A stretch of DNA of 64,000 nt from Acidilutibacter cellobiosedens (lineage in GTDB: Bacteria > Bacillota > Clostridia > Tissierellales > Acidilutibacteraceae): contig NZ_CP035282.1 in the NCBI RefSeq assembly GCF_004103715.1, positions 2,996,001 to 3,060,000 on the forward strand. The letters run 5' to 3'. The notes beneath the pieces were generated by a model, which made no database searches, was not told where the DNA came from, and saw only the letters and a program-made list of their open reading frames with translations. Each line of letters begins with the position of its first letter. Position 1 is the stretch's first letter. The position numbers and the translations under genes are program-made. Below, in pieces: positions 8,388 through 18,569 of this stretch.

Positions 8388-9785
8388 CTATACTCTTTTC
8401 CATTTGACTCCTTCCGATGTATCTTCCAGTATTATACCTTTTTCTTTTAATTCATCTCTAATTTTGTCCGCAAGCTTAAAATCCTTATTTCTCCTCGCTT
8501 CTGTTCTCTTTTCAATTAATTCCGTTATATCATTATCCAGCATTTCATCTTTTTTAGATAATATGCCCAGTATATTTGTTAATTCCATTAAAGTGCTATA
8601 TGCATATTGTACCACATTCTTCAACGAATTTTCATTTAAATTTGTGTTTGCCCATTTTATCAGTTCAAATAAAGCAGATACACTATCAGCAGTATTTATG
8701 TCATCTTCCATTGAGTTAATAAATTTTTCTTTAAATAGGTCAATTGCTTTTTTCATGGAATCAGCTTTTTCATTAAATTCTACGGTAGTACATTTATTTA
8801 ATAAATATTCTAAATTTTTCTTCCCGTTATATAATCTTTCTAATCCGTTTCCTGCCTGAAGGAGAAGTTCTTTATTGAAATTAACGGGACTTCTGTAATG
8901 AGACTGAAGGATAAAAAACCTCAAAACTTCCAGATCTACTACTTGCCCTATTTCCCTTACTGTAAAAAAGTTCAGTTTAGATTTAGACATTTTTACATTT
9001 TCCACATTTATCATGGCATTATGGAGCCAATAGTTGGCAAAGGGTTTTCCTGTTAAAGTCTCACTTTGGGCAATTTCGTTTTCATGATGAGGAAACTGAA
9101 GGTCTTCCCCTCCCGCATGAATATCAATAGTATCCCCCAAAAACTCTCTTGCCATGGCGGAGCATTCAATATGCCATCCAGGTCTGCCTTTCCCCCAGGG
9201 AGTTTCCCAATAAGGTTCTCCCTCCTTTGCCTTTTTCCAAAGAGCAAAATCCATAGGATTATGTTTTTCTTCACTTACCTCAACTCTTGCTCCGCACATA
9301 AGTTCATCAATATTCTTCTTTGAGAGTTTGCCATAATCTTTATCCTTAGTTATATCAAAATATACATTTCCCTCCACGTTATAAGCACAGCCTTTATTAA
9401 TAAGCTCCTGGACAAATTCAACGATTTCTTTTATATTGTCTGTAGCTTTAGGATGAAACGTATCCTCCTCCTCAATTAAAAGTCCTTTTGAATCTTTATA
9501 GTATTCGGCAATAAATTTATCCGCTATTTCTTTAACGGTTTTTCCTTCTTCCTTTGCTTTTTTTATCATCTTGTCGTCTATATCAGTAAAATTAACTAAA
9601 AATTTAACCTTGTAACCCTTGTATTTTAAATATCTCCTCAAAGTATCAAATATAACTAAAGGTCTGGCATTGCCCACATGAATATAATTATAAACTGTAG
9701 GGCCGCATACATAAATACTTACCTCTTTTTCCCTTATTGGGACAAATTTTTCCTTCCTTCTCGTTAAAGTATTGTACAGTCTCAT
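8388..9785 (-). CDS. cysS: Cysteinyl-tRNA synthetase
   Basis: A class I synthetase of 465 residues that charges tRNA-Cys. It has the zinc-site start CGPTVYNYIHVGNARP (HVGN is the HIGH motif), the KMSKSKLN loop, and the family-specific GWHIECSAM and GGEDLQFPHHENE motifs. It is controlled by a T-box leader (9815-10055) with a TGC Cys specifier and its own promoter. It heads the mrnC-thyX-rlmB-yacP-sigH series. Confidence 0.98.
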   Translation of the reverse strand: MRLYNTLTRRKEKFVPIREKEVSIYVCGPTVYNYIHVGNARPLVIFDTLRRYLKYKGYKVKFLVNFTDIDDKMIKKAKEEGKTVKEIADKFIAEYYKDSKGLLIEEEDTFHPKATDNIKEIVEFVQELINKGCAYNVEGNVYFDITKDKDYGKLSKKNIDELMCGARVEVSEEKHNPMDFALWKKAKEGEPYWETPWGKGRPGWHIECSAMAREFLGDTIDIHAGGEDLQFPHHENEIAQSETLTGKPFANYWLHNAMINVENVKMSKSKLNFFTVREIGQVVDLEVLRFFILQSHYRSPVNFNKELLLQAGNGLERLYNGKKNLEYLLNKCTTVEFNEKADSMKKAIDLFKEKFINSMEDDINTADSVSALFELIKWANTNLNENSLKNVVQYAYSTLMELTNILGILSKKDEMLDNDITELIEKRTEARRNKDFKLADKIRDELKEKGIILEDTSEGVKWKRV

Positions 9786-9814
9786 ATTCTCATTCTCCTA
9801 TCTTATTATATATC

Positions 9815-10055
9815 AAAACACCGCCTCACATTACAGAGACGGTGTTATCGCGGTTCCACTCTGATTTGGTTTCATTAAAAAACCCAACTCAAAAATTGAT
9901 AACGGTTAACACCGGAAATTCCTAATTAATTTCGGAACAACAGTTTAAAGGTGCACTTCAGCTAAACATTGGCCCGAAATTTTTTTCAGCCAAATCAAAA
10001 ATCCCTCTCTAAGAGCATGTTGAGCTTACTCTCCTTTTCAATACCTTTTAATATT
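9815..10055 (-). promoter_or_regulatory. T-box leader of cysS, Cys specifier (TGC)
   Basis: The transcript contains the T-box sequence AGAGTGGAACCGCG (9849-9862) followed by an ACACCGTCTC...GAGGCGGTGT terminator (9815-9846). In stem I the 5' strand AAGGAGAGTA faces the 3' strand GAAGTGCACCTT, placing TGC (9953-9955) as specifier beside the lower AAGG/CCTT helix. Uncharged tRNA-Cys should stabilise the antiterminator and turn on cysS. Confidence 0.93.
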
Positions 10056-10067
10056 TATTTGTTCTAT

Positions 10068-10096
10068 ATTTTACAATAATATGATGACATTTTCAA
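10068..10096 (-). promoter_or_regulatory. Promoter of cysS T-box transcript
   Basis: TTGAAA (10091-10096) and TAAAAT (10068-10073) on the minus strand are separated by 17 bp, directly upstream of stem I. Confidence 0.7.
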
Positions 10097-10099
10097 GGA

Positions 10100-11587
10100 C
10101 TATATTAAATATTTTTCTTTAATATATTTTATTCTGTCTGTTATTTTATCTTTCCCCAAAATATAAATAATGTTTACAAGTTCAGGGCCGTGCATATTTC
10201 CTGTTAAAGCAATTCTTATGGGCATATATAAATTTTTCCCTTTTATTCCTGTTTTCTTCTGAACTTTTTTCATTATCCCCTTAGCAAATTCCTTGTCTAT
10301 TTCATCTATATCTTCAAGTTCCGCTTCAAAAGCATCAAATAGCACATGGACTTGATCTCCTTTTAATACTTCTAATACCTCTTCCCCTTCCAAAGTTACT
10401 TTATCTTCAAAAAATATCTTTGTCTTATCAACAATATCCTTAATTGTAGATAAACTTTCTTGAACGGTTTCAACTATAGTTTCTATCCAATCATACCTGT
10501 TCTTTACATCCTCTTTTGTTATATAATTTGCTTCTATCAAATAGGGTATCGAAAGATCCGTTATCCTTTTTATGCTTGAACTTCTGATATAATGTCCGTT
10601 GACCCAATCCAATTTATCCTTATCAAATACTCCCCCGGTCTTTGCAACTCTTTCAAAAGAAAATTGCTTTATCATTTCCTCCATGGATAAAATTTCTTCA
10701 TTTCCTTCCGGACTCCATCCCACTAATGCAAGATAATTCACAAGTCCTTCCGGAAGATATCCGCTTTTTCTGAAATCCTCCACAGATACATCCCCTTGTC
10801 TTTTGCTTAATTTTTTTCTGTCCTTATTCAGTACCACGGGAAGATGAACATATTGAGGACTCTCCCAGCCAAATGCTTCATAAAGATATACATGCTTCGG
10901 TGTAGATGCAAGCCACTCTTCTCCTCGGATAATATGAGTTATTTTCATTAAATGGTCATCTACCACTACCGCCAAATGATAAGTAGGAAAACCGTCTGAT
11001 TTCATGAGAACCTGATCATCTAAATCATCTGTATTCATAACAATATCTCCTCTTACCAAATCGTGAAACTTTATATCCTTATTATGAGGAAGCTTAAGTC
11101 TTATTACGTATTCTTCTCCATTGGCAATACGTTTCCTTGCCTCCTCCAATGAAATACTCCTGCAAAGGCCATCGTACCTCGGAATAAGACCTTTTACCTT
11201 CTGTTCCTCCCTTACTTTCTCCAACCTTTCCTTAGAACAGAAACAATAATATGCGTAACCTTTTTCTATCAACTCATTTATATATTTCTTGTAAATACTA
11301 AGCCTCTCTGATTGAATATACGGACCATATTCTCCTTTTTGAATAATATTGCCATTATCATCAAAGCAAACACCTTCATCGATTTCAATTCCCGCCCAAT
11401 TCAAAGACTTAATTAAATTTTCAATTGCTCCTTCTACAAATCTTGTCTGGTCAGTATCTTCTATCCTTAAAATAAACTTTCCATTATTGCGTCTAGCATA
11501 TAAATAGTTGTATAAAGCAGTCCTAATAGAACCTATATGTATAAAACCTGTTGGACTTGGAGCAAATCTTAATCTTACTTCTTTCAA
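10100..11587 (-). CDS. gltX: Glutamyl-tRNA synthetase
   Basis: A class I synthetase that charges tRNA-Glu. The N-terminal [19 protein letters not shown] contains the HIGH motif and KLSKRQG is the KMSKS loop; the anticodon-binding alpha-helical cage forms the C-terminal part. I chose the TTG at 11585-11587 (495 residues), eight bases after GGAGG. The in-frame GTG three codons earlier overlaps the Shine-Dalgarno. The intergenic region shows no T-box. Confidence 0.96.
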   Translation of the reverse strand: MKEVRLRFAPSPTGFIHIGSIRTALYNYLYARRNNGKFILRIEDTDQTRFVEGAIENLIKSLNWAGIEIDEGVCFDDNGNIIQKGEYGPYIQSERLSIYKKYINELIEKGYAYYCFCSKERLEKVREEQKVKGLIPRYDGLCRSISLEEARKRIANGEEYVIRLKLPHNKDIKFHDLVRGDIVMNTDDLDDQVLMKSDGFPTYHLAVVVDDHLMKITHIIRGEEWLASTPKHVYLYEAFGWESPQYVHLPVVLNKDRKKLSKRQGDVSVEDFRKSGYLPEGLVNYLALVGWSPEGNEEILSMEEMIKQFSFERVAKTGGVFDKDKLDWVNGHYIRSSSIKRITDLSIPYLIEANYITKEDVKNRYDWIETIVETVQESLSTIKDIVDKTKIFFEDKVTLEGEEVLEVLKGDQVHVLFDAFEAELEDIDEIDKEFAKGIMKKVQKKTGIKGKNLYMPIRIALTGNMHGPELVNIIYILGKDKITDRIKYIKEKYLI

Positions 11588-11731
11588 AACTGACACCTCC
11601 TGTTTAAGTCTAATTATAGTTATAATTATATACTACTCATAATAGAGTATCAACCTATGGGTGAAATCTTATCCCGACAATTTAAAATAAAATTTATATG
11701 TACTTATGAATATAATCATAATATAATAAAA

Positions 11732-11819
11732 TAAAAGGGTTTCTATTAAAACATTAACATATCAGAGAGATCTTTATAACCCATCCAAAGTGAATAAAAT
11801 AGGTATGGGTTATAAAAAT
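11732..11819 (+). repeat. Dispersed two-hairpin intergenic repeat, copy A
   Basis: Starts AAAAGGGTTTCTATTAAAAC and ends ATGGGTTATAAAAA. The second part forms a perfect inverted repeat ATAACCCAT / ATGGGTTAT. The first hairpin is decayed in this copy. Shares its consensus with copies B-F. Confidence 0.7.
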
Positions 11820-11845
11820 AATATCAAATATGAAGGGAGGAAAAT

Positions 11846-12520
11846 ATGAAAAACAATTACATTATAGGAATAATATTAATATTACTCGGTGTTGGATTTC
11901 TCGTACAGCGGTTTCTGCCGGGATTCTATTTTAATAACATCATTCATACTTATTGGCCCTTAATCCTTATAATTATAGGATTAGTCAAACTTTCGGATAA
12001 AAACAGTTCCAAAATCACAGGTATAATAATATTGTTAATAGGGGCTTATTTCCAATCATATAATTTAAATTTAATACATTTTAGCTTTTGGGATATATTC
12101 TGGCCTATTATCTTACTAATCATAGGCTTCAATCTTTTGATACCCAAAATGAGGAATTCAAAAAAATATCAGGTCGGTGAAGAGAACAGCAAAAGTACTA
12201 TTGAATCCTTCTGTTTGTTTTCTGGGCTTCATACTTTAAATCAATCTTCATCTTTTAAGGGAGGAAATGTAACAGTTTTGTTTGGAGGAGCAGACATCGA
12301 TTTAAGGGGAGCAAACATTTCAGAAGGAGAAGCTTATTTAGAACTCAATGCTTTCTTTGGAGGGATAGATGTATTTGTTCCTGAAAATTGGAGAGTGGAA
12401 GTTTCGGGCCTACCTATATTCGGAGGATGGTCCAATAAAACTCCAATAAATTCAGATCCAAATGCTCCTATCCTTAATATAACATGCTTAGCAGCTTTCG
12501 GTGGGATAGAAATAAAATAA
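11846..12520 (+). CDS. LiaF-like membrane protein
   Basis: A 224-residue protein with hydrophobic segments at the N terminus (about residues 6-20, 33-50, 55-70 and 80-97), typical of the LiaI/LiaF transmembrane domain. A soluble beta-rich C-terminal domain (VTVLFGGADIDLRGANI, AFFGGIDVFVPENW, PIFGGW) resembles the cell-wall-active antibiotic response domain of LiaF. It is one of few plus-strand genes here and stands alone, without liaRS nearby. AAGGGAGG precedes the ATG. A role in sensing envelope stress is inference from the family. Confidence 0.8.
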   Translation: MKNNYIIGIILILLGVGFLVQRFLPGFYFNNIIHTYWPLILIIIGLVKLSDKNSSKITGIIILLIGAYFQSYNLNLIHFSFWDIFWPIILLIIGFNLLIPKMRNSKKYQVGEENSKSTIESFCLFSGLHTLNQSSSFKGGNVTVLFGGADIDLRGANISEGEAYLELNAFFGGIDVFVPENWRVEVSGLPIFGGWSNKTPINSDPNAPILNITCLAAFGGIEIK

Positions 12521-12568
12521 AAAGAAAGGATTTACTGATAAAAAATATAATCGGTAAATCCTTTTTCT
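12521..12568. terminator. Bidirectional terminator
   Basis: AAAGGATTTACTGAT and ATCGGTAAATCCTTT form a long stem with A and T runs on both sides. It serves the LiaF-like gene from the left and proS from the right. Confidence 0.85.
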
Positions 12569-12573
12569 TGATC

Positions 12574-14307
12574 TCATATCTCTTTTATATCTAAATCTTG
12601 ATTTTTAAATTCTCTCTTTATATTTTCAATTATTTTATCCGTATTTATTTCCATATTGTCCTCTGATGCTCTTAAAGAATATTCCACTATATTTTCTTTT
12701 GCTCTTTTTCCTACAGTAATCCTAATAGGAATGCCTATTAAATCTCTGTCATTGAATTTAACTCCTGCTCTTTCGTTTCTGTCATCAAGGATCACTTCTA
12801 ATCCTAATTTATCCAATTCTTTATATATTTTTTCTCCCAGGTCTGTCTGGGACTGATCCTTTACATTAATTACTGTAATTATTACGTGATAGGGTGTCAC
12901 TATTAATGGCCAAATTATCCCTTTATCATCATGACATTGTTCTACAATTGCTGCCGCAGTTCTTGATACTCCTATTCCATAAGAACCCATATAAAAATAC
13001 TGTCCTTTTCCGTTTTCATCAAGATAAGTTGCGTTTAAACTTTTACTATATTTAGTACCTAATTGAAATATATTCCCAACTTCTATTCCTCTGTCCATTT
13101 TTAAATGTTCTCCACACTTAGGGCATAAATCCCCTTCCTTTACAAGAAGAAGATCCTCTACGACTTCTCCCGAAAAATCCCTGTTATAATTTACATTTCT
13201 AAGATGATAGTTTGTTTCGTTTGCTCCTACTACGAAATTTTTCATCTTAGTAATTCTTGAATCCACAAGAAGCCTTACTCCTTTTTTTAGTCCTATAGGC
13301 CCTGAAAATCCCACACAAGCTCCGGTAATTTCTTTTATTACATCTTCATCTGCCAATTCAAGCTCATGTTCTGCAATACCTAAATAATGGCACAATTTTA
13401 TTTCATTTAATTCCCTGTCCCCCGGTATCAAAGCAAATACTATTTCATCTTTTGCCTTATAAATTAGTGCCTTAGCAAAATTACATCCTTCAATTTTCAG
13501 AAAAGCCGACACTTCCTCTATGGTCCTTAAATCCGGAGTATAAACTTTTTCAACTTTTTTTTCTTCCTCATCCTTACATTTTAAGTCATAGGATACCTTA
13601 GCCTTCTCGTCTGTTGCCGCATACTCGCAATTATCGCAGTAAGCTATTCTTCCTTCCCCTACTTCCGATAATGCAATAAATTCATGAGATTCGTTTCCTC
13701 CCATTGCTCCCGAATCTCCCTCTACTATTTTAAATTTCAGCCTAAGCTTTTTAAACACCTTTTCATAGGCATCCCACATATTCTGATAGGCTGCCTTCAT
13801 TCCTTGGAAATCCCTGTCAAAACTATAGGCATCTTTCATTATAAATTCTCTACTTCTTATAAGCCCAAACCTCGGCCTCTTTTCATCCCTGTATTTTGTT
13901 TGTATTTGATACAAATTCAGCGGCAATTGCTTATAAGATTTGATTTCATCTTTTATTAATGCAGTAAAATATTCTTCATGAGTAGGCCCAAGGCAAAATT
14001 CTCTATTGTTTCTATCCTCTAATTTAAACATCTCAGGTCCATAATTTTCCCATCTTCCGCTTTCCACCCATAATTCTTTAGGTTGTATAGCTGACATTAA
14101 AAGTTCTTGACAACCGGATTTATCCATTTCTTCTCTGACTATTTTCTCAATTTTTCTTATAACTCTATAGCCCAAAGGCAAATAGGAATATATTCCGGAA
14201 ACCAGTTTTCTCATCATACCCGCTCTTAAAAGAAGTTGATGACTTGGTATTTCTGCTTCTGAAGGTATTTCCCTTAATGTTGGAACATATAATTCAGACA
14301 TTTTCAT
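12574..14307 (-). CDS. proS: Prolyl-tRNA synthetase (bacterial type with editing insert)
   Basis: A class II synthetase of 577 residues that charges tRNA-Pro. Motif 2/3 regions ([24 protein letters not shown] and [17 protein letters not shown]) flank an INS editing domain (about residues 220-400), the form typical of most bacteria. The start at 14307 (MKMSEL) lies eight bases after GGAG. The gene is inserted between ispF and gltX and is controlled by a Pro T-box. Confidence 0.97.
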   Translation of the reverse strand: MKMSELYVPTLREIPSEAEIPSHQLLLRAGMMRKLVSGIYSYLPLGYRVIRKIEKIVREEMDKSGCQELLMSAIQPKELWVESGRWENYGPEMFKLEDRNNREFCLGPTHEEYFTALIKDEIKSYKQLPLNLYQIQTKYRDEKRPRFGLIRSREFIMKDAYSFDRDFQGMKAAYQNMWDAYEKVFKKLRLKFKIVEGDSGAMGGNESHEFIALSEVGEGRIAYCDNCEYAATDEKAKVSYDLKCKDEEEKKVEKVYTPDLRTIEEVSAFLKIEGCNFAKALIYKAKDEIVFALIPGDRELNEIKLCHYLGIAEHELELADEDVIKEITGACVGFSGPIGLKKGVRLLVDSRITKMKNFVVGANETNYHLRNVNYNRDFSGEVVEDLLLVKEGDLCPKCGEHLKMDRGIEVGNIFQLGTKYSKSLNATYLDENGKGQYFYMGSYGIGVSRTAAAIVEQCHDDKGIIWPLIVTPYHVIITVINVKDQSQTDLGEKIYKELDKLGLEVILDDRNERAGVKFNDRDLIGIPIRITVGKRAKENIVEYSLRASEDNMEINTDKIIENIKREFKNQDLDIKEI

Positions 14308-14334
14308 TTTTCTATCTCCTTTCATTTGGTTTAA

Positions 14335-14570
14335 ACTAAAAAAACCTTCATCTCAGGAAGAGACGAAGGTTTGAAATCCGTGGTACCACTCTAATGGATT
14401 TAATTTTTATAAATCCTCTCATAAGTTTTAACGATACTATCGTTCAGACATACTAAATTCTGACTGAAAGCTCCGGAATGGGTTCGATTCTTAGAGGACT
14501 GAAAGTATTTCACCTTTGAACTTTCTCTCTAAAATCATAATCATCTACTATTTTCCTTCAACGCAATATC
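14335..14570 (-). promoter_or_regulatory. T-box leader of proS, Pro specifier (CCC)
   Basis: The T-box AGAGTGGTACCACGG lies at 14379-14393 with an AACCTTCgTCTC / GAGATGAAGGTT terminator and T-run at about 14337-14374. The stem I specifier loop reads GAACCCATTCC. By alignment with the cysS and ileS leaders the triplet before A and the lower helix is CCC (14480-14482), a Pro codon. Confidence 0.9.
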
Positions 14571-14663
14571 TTGTTTTTTTTATAATACTAAAAAAAATTC
14601 TCCTTGTCAAATAATTTATATTAAATATACTGCTCTCTTTATCCAGAAATTAAATCCTCTGTT

Positions 14664-15137
14664 CTAAATCGGAATTAACAAACAAACGCTATAAGCGGAA
14701 ATCCCTTCTTCTCTTCCTTCAAATCCCAAGTATTCAGTAGTCGTAGCCTTAATACCTATATTATCCTCTGATATATTCAATACATGAGATATATTGGCTT
14801 TCATTTTATCAATATATGAAGCAAGCTTTGGTCTTTGAGCCACAATAATACAATCCATATTTCCTATTCCATATCCCTTATCTTTAATTATATTATATAC
14901 CCTTTTCAAAAGAATTAAGCTTGATATATCTTTATATTTCATATCGGTATCAGGAAAATATTTCCCTATATCTCCCAATGCCAAGGCTCCCAACATGGAA
15001 TCCATTATAGCATGGATTAATACATCCGCATCTGAATGACCTTTTAAACCTTTTTCATGAGGAATTTCCACTCCTCCCAATATTAATTTCCTTTCTTCTG
15101 TCAGTTGGTGAGCATCATATCCTATTCCTATTCTCAT
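14664..15137 (-). CDS. ispF: 2-C-methyl-D-erythritol 2,4-cyclodiphosphate synthase
   Basis: IspF carries out the fifth step of the non-mevalonate isoprenoid pathway. The protein (157 residues from the ATG at 15135-15137) has the metal-site start [11 protein letters not shown], the [18 protein letters not shown] motif and C-terminal [20 protein letters not shown]. Two further start codons lie within nine bases upstream, so the exact start is uncertain. It lies 10 bp after ispD, which performs step three. Confidence 0.96.
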   Translation of the reverse strand: MRIGIGYDAHQLTEERKLILGGVEIPHEKGLKGHSDADVLIHAIMDSMLGALALGDIGKYFPDTDMKYKDISSLILLKRVYNIIKDKGYGIGNMDCIIVAQRPKLASYIDKMKANISHVLNISEDNIGIKATTTEYLGFEGREEGISAYSVCLLIPI

Positions 15138-15147
15138 CATTATCACC

Positions 15148-15885
15148 CTATCTGGTACGAAAAATTAAATTTTTCATATAAATAAAGTCTTTCTCTTTAA
15201 CTATGGATTCTGCTATTATTAAATCTTCCGGAGTAGTTATTTTTATATTATTGTAATCTCCCATAATCATCTTTACTTTATATCCCAATCTTTCTACAAG
15301 CATACCGTCATCCGTACCTATAAATTGATCCTCTACAGCTTGCCTGTAAGCTTTCATTATAATATCATAAAAAAAACATTGAGGAGTCTGAGCAGCCCAT
15401 ATAAATCTTCTATCAGGAGTATTTTCTATAATACATTCATCCTTTATCAATTTGATAGTATCCTTAACGGGAACTCCTATAATGCAGGCTCCGTTTTCTT
15501 CCACTCCCTTTATTCCCGCTTCAATGCTTTCTACTTTTACAAAAGGTCTGGCTCCGTCATGAATAAGAACCATATCACATTTTTTATCTAATGCCATTAG
15601 CCCATTATATACCGAATCCTGCCTTTCCTTTCCTCCCTTTACAATTTTCATAACCTTTTTAAATCCATATTTCTTGACTATTTCTCTTCTGCAATATTCT
15701 ATCTCTTCTTCTCTGCACACTACAACTATTTCATCTACAAATCTGTCTGTTTCAAATTTTTCTATTGCATGAGCTAATATCGGTTTACTATCTATATGTA
15801 TAAATTGTTTATTTATTTTACTCCCCATTCTATTGCTCATTCCGGCTGCAGCTATTATGGCCGAAACAAAATAGCTTTTATACAT
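15148..15885 (-). CDS. ispD: 2-C-methyl-D-erythritol 4-phosphate cytidylyltransferase
   Basis: IspD transfers CMP from CTP to methylerythritol phosphate. The 245-residue protein shows the nucleotide-binding start [19 protein letters not shown], the [11 protein letters not shown] motif and PQCFFYD, all characteristic. The ATG has AGAGGTG upstream. It is followed by ispF, in the conserved pair. Confidence 0.96.
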   Translation of the reverse strand: MYKSYFVSAIIAAAGMSNRMGSKINKQFIHIDSKPILAHAIEKFETDRFVDEIVVVCREEEIEYCRREIVKKYGFKKVMKIVKGGKERQDSVYNGLMALDKKCDMVLIHDGARPFVKVESIEAGIKGVEENGACIIGVPVKDTIKLIKDECIIENTPDRRFIWAAQTPQCFFYDIIMKAYRQAVEDQFIGTDDGMLVERLGYKVKMIMGDYNNIKITTPEDLIIAESIVKEKDFIYMKNLIFRTR

Positions 15886-15961
15886 GGCTCTATCACCTCT
15901 TACACATTATAGCATAATAAAATACAACATGAAATATATTTCTACTATCTTACCCCAAAAA

Positions 15962-15993
15962 TAAAAAAATATTAGGGTCTATATAGACCCTAA
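15962..15993 (-). terminator. Terminator overlapping the PIN/TRAM gene stop
   Basis: The transcript reads TTAGGGTCTA TATAGACCCTAA then ATATTTTTTT. The stem begins inside the TAG stop codon of the upstream gene. Confidence 0.88.
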
Positions 15994-17087
15994 ACTGCTT
16001 TATCTACAAGATATTTGGGCTTTGCAAATATCATCCTACCTGCGGAAGTTTGTAGAACGGATGTAACTAAAACACCGACTGTTTCACCTATATGCTTTTT
16101 GCCTCCTTCTACAACTATCATAGTTCCGTCATCTAAATACGCTAATCCTTGCCCTGATTCCTTTCCGTCTCTTATAACCTGAACTATCATTTCTTCTCCC
16201 GGCAATACTACAGGTTTAATGGCATTTGCTAATTCATTAATATTTAAAACCTCAATTCCTTGAACCTCTGCTACTTTATTAAGGTTATAATCATTTGTTA
16301 TAACCTTTCCCTTCAAATGTTGAGCAAGCTTTAAAAGTTTTGCATCAACCTCTTGAGCATTGTCTACCTTTTTATCGTATATAATTACTTCCATATCCAG
16401 CTCTTTCTGAATTCTATTTAAAATATCCAATCCTCTTCTTCCTCTATTCCTTTTTAATCCATCTGAAGAATCAGCTATATGCTGCAATTCTTCCAGCACA
16501 AAATCGGGTATTATAAGAGGCCCCTCTATGAACCCTGTCTTACACAGGTCTGCAATTCTGCCGTCAATTATTACGCTTGTGTCAAGTATTTTAGCACATG
16601 ATTTACTTGTTGTTTTAGTTTTTTCTTTTCCTATGTTTTTTCTTAAATTGCTAAATGTGCTAACAAAATCTTCCCTTTTTCTCGTTGCAACTTTTATACC
16701 TAAATACCCAAAAATCAAATAAAGAATTATAGATATTCCTACTCCTAAGTAAGGAATTTTCAGATTATAAAAAGGTTGACTCAAAAGATACGCTATTATC
16801 AATCCCACTATAAGTCCTATGGAACCCATCGCAATATCTGCAGCCGGAATTTTTTGAAGCTCTACCTCTAAGAATTGAATAAATTTCTCCTCTCCTTTTA
16901 TAAATTTGGGAGCTAAAAGAAAAAATATGATTCCGAAGATTAAACTTACTCCTATATAAATTACTAAACCCACCAAGCCTAAATCAGAAACATCTAATAT
17001 ATTTAGGCTTTTTAAAGCTGCCATAACTCCATATCCAATTAATATTCCTACTATGGTAATAATTCCTTTTATAATTTTATCTACCAT
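15990..17087 (-). CDS. PIN/TRAM-domain membrane protein, YacL type
   Basis: A 365-residue protein with four predicted membrane segments in the first 130 residues, a PIN domain (about 165-285; [19 protein letters not shown] and the acidic [14 protein letters not shown]) and a C-terminal TRAM RNA-binding domain (about 295-350). The family resembles toxin-like ribonucleases, but the cellular function of YacL is not settled. It lies between carD and ispD, as in other Firmicutes, and ends in its own terminator. Confidence 0.9.
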   Translation of the reverse strand: MVDKIIKGIITIVGILIGYGVMAALKSLNILDVSDLGLVGLVIYIGVSLIFGIIFFLLAPKFIKGEEKFIQFLEVELQKIPAADIAMGSIGLIVGLIIAYLLSQPFYNLKIPYLGVGISIILYLIFGYLGIKVATRKREDFVSTFSNLRKNIGKEKTKTTSKSCAKILDTSVIIDGRIADLCKTGFIEGPLIIPDFVLEELQHIADSSDGLKRNRGRRGLDILNRIQKELDMEVIIYDKKVDNAQEVDAKLLKLAQHLKGKVITNDYNLNKVAEVQGIEVLNINELANAIKPVVLPGEEMIVQVIRDGKESGQGLAYLDDGTMIVVEGGKKHIGETVGVLVTSVLQTSAGRMIFAKPKYLVDKAV

Positions 17088-17186
17088 ATAAACTTCACCT
17101 CCTCATTTATTATATTTATTTCCATTAAAATAAATTATATAACTCAATTTTAGTGAAAAATGTTTTTTATTAAAATTAAGTTATAT

Positions 17187-17672
17187 CTAATTTGAAAAAT
17201 TAACTGCTTCTTCAATTAATTCTTCTGCCTCTTCAGGATCTCTCCCGACTACTAAAACAATTTCACTTATAAGCATTTGTTTTGCACTATTAAGCATCTT
17301 TCTTTCTCCCGTAGACAATCCCTTTTGTTTATCCCTTATCATTAGATTTCTCACAACAGATGCAATTTCAAACACATTTCCACTTTTTATTTTATTCATA
17401 TTAAGCCTATAACGTCTGTTCCAATTTTGAGGCATCTTCGTAATATTTCCTTTAAGAACATTAAAAACTTCTTTTATTTCCTTATCACTAATAATCTCTC
17501 TTATACCTATTTCCTCAATATTGTCTACCGGAATCATCACCCGCATATCTCCTATAGGCATTTTCATAATATAGTACTTCCTCTTTTCTCCCAGTATTTC
17601 CTTCTCTTCTATTGCGATTATAATTCCAGCACCATGCATAGGATATACTATTTTATCCCCTATATTAAACAT
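17187..17672 (-). CDS. CarD-family RNA polymerase-binding transcription regulator
   Basis: A 161-residue CarD/CdnL protein: the N-terminal RNAP-interacting Tudor-like domain (FNIGDKIVYPMHGAGIIIAIEE) is followed by a helical DNA-binding domain with LSTGERKMLNSAKQMLISEI. Family members stabilise open promoter complexes, notably at rRNA promoters. Two consensus promoters lie upstream, suggesting strong expression. An imperfect AACTTAATTTTA / TAAAATTGAGTT hairpin after the stop may end transcription. Confidence 0.93.
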   Translation of the reverse strand: MFNIGDKIVYPMHGAGIIIAIEEKEILGEKRKYYIMKMPIGDMRVMIPVDNIEEIGIREIISDKEIKEVFNVLKGNITKMPQNWNRRYRLNMNKIKSGNVFEIASVVRNLMIRDKQKGLSTGERKMLNSAKQMLISEIVLVVGRDPEEAEELIEEAVNFSN

Positions 17673-17708
17673 AGTGACAACCTCCTATTATTAGCTTATT
17701 ATATTTTT

Positions 17709-17737
17709 ATTATACAGGATTAGGTAATGATTGTCAA
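17709..17737 (-). promoter_or_regulatory. Proximal promoter of the carD-family gene
   Basis: TTGACA (17732-17737) and TATAAT (17709-17714) on the minus strand with a 17-bp spacer, a perfect consensus match, about 40 bp upstream of the start codon. Confidence 0.85.
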
Positions 17738-17744
17738 ATTTTTA

Positions 17745-17774
17745 ATTTTACCACATTACTTATCAATTTGTCAA
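17745..17774 (-). promoter_or_regulatory. Distal promoter of the carD-family gene
   Basis: TTGACA (17769-17774) and TAAAAT (17745-17750) with an 18-bp spacer, just upstream of the proximal promoter. Confidence 0.65.
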
Positions 17775-17855
17775 CTTAATATTTTTTCTTTTTTCATATT
17801 TTTTTTCATATCTTTTCTTTTTTAAAAAAATTAATTAATATATTTCAAGAATTAT

Positions 17856-17885
17856 TTGACAACAGCTTGTCTACTTAAGTATAAT
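17856..17885 (+). promoter_or_regulatory. Promoter of the plus-strand 138-residue gene
   Basis: TTGACA (17856-17861), an 18-bp spacer and TATAAT (17880-17885), 40 bp before the ATG. It diverges from the carD promoters. Confidence 0.8.
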
Positions 17886-17925
17886 GAAATTATAGTATGA
17901 ATCTTTTTGACTGAGGTGGGATTAT

Positions 17926-18342
17926 ATGGACAGAGCTACAGCAAATAATGATAAAAACGTAACATATTGCGATTTTCAATGCAAGGTTGCAGAAGTAATC
18001 ATCAGGCATAAAAGTATTTTGGATATAATCACTAAGTTAGACGAATGCAATTCACGAATCAACAGGGCAGTAGTTAAATCTGCCACATCTTGCGGTTGCA
18101 TTTCCATTAAAGCTTCAAAACAAGAATATGATAAAAATACTCTTGATGAAGTTAGGCAAAGTTTAAAAAACCATGTAGAGGGAAATCTGTGTGAAGTTTG
18201 CAAAGAAAAAATCGAAGAAGAAATGGGAGAATATATTTTCTACTTGGCTGCTTTATGCGATACTTTAAATATAAGCCTAACCGATGTAATAAATACTGAA
18301 TACAGAAATATAAAAACTTTGGGAATATACAATCTTAAGTAA
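17926..18342 (+). CDS. Conserved clostridial protein of unknown function
   Basis: A 138-residue soluble protein with no signal peptide or membrane span. It contains conserved-looking cysteines (CDFQC near residue 15, CGC near 56 and CEVC near 93) and a C-terminal segment (GEYIFYLAALCDTLNISLTDVINTEY) reminiscent of MazG-like helical folds. I believe similar proteins in clostridia are labelled DUF1573, but the function is unknown. GAGGTGG precedes the ATG and a consensus promoter lies upstream. It diverges from the carD-family gene, which may share regulation. Confidence 0.72.
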   Translation: MDRATANNDKNVTYCDFQCKVAEVIIRHKSILDIITKLDECNSRINRAVVKSATSCGCISIKASKQEYDKNTLDEVRQSLKNHVEGNLCEVCKEKIEEEMGEYIFYLAALCDTLNISLTDVINTEYRNIKTLGIYNLK

Positions 18343-18490
18343 TGTCATGAAATATTTTACCTAGAATCTATCTTATAAAGTCTTAGCCGAAATCTCCCAG
18401 TTTTAATTGTGGGATGAAGGTTTATAGATATGTGTTCAATGCTATCTTAATGGATTGGTAGCAGTAGTTAGGAATATCAGAATTAGTATG

Positions 18491-18560
18491 AAAAAGGCTT
18501 CTATATAAAATCAAGAAGCCTTTTTTGAAATCCATTTTAGGTCAAGTATAATTTTATTCT
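18491..18560 (+). repeat. Dispersed two-hairpin intergenic repeat, copy B
   Basis: AAAAAGGCTTCTATAT and GAAGCCTTTTTTGAAATCC form a terminator-like first hairpin that could serve both flanking genes. The second hairpin is largely lost. Shares the family start and the GAAAYCCATTTTA segment. Confidence 0.72.
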
Positions 18561-18569
18561 TCCTTACTT

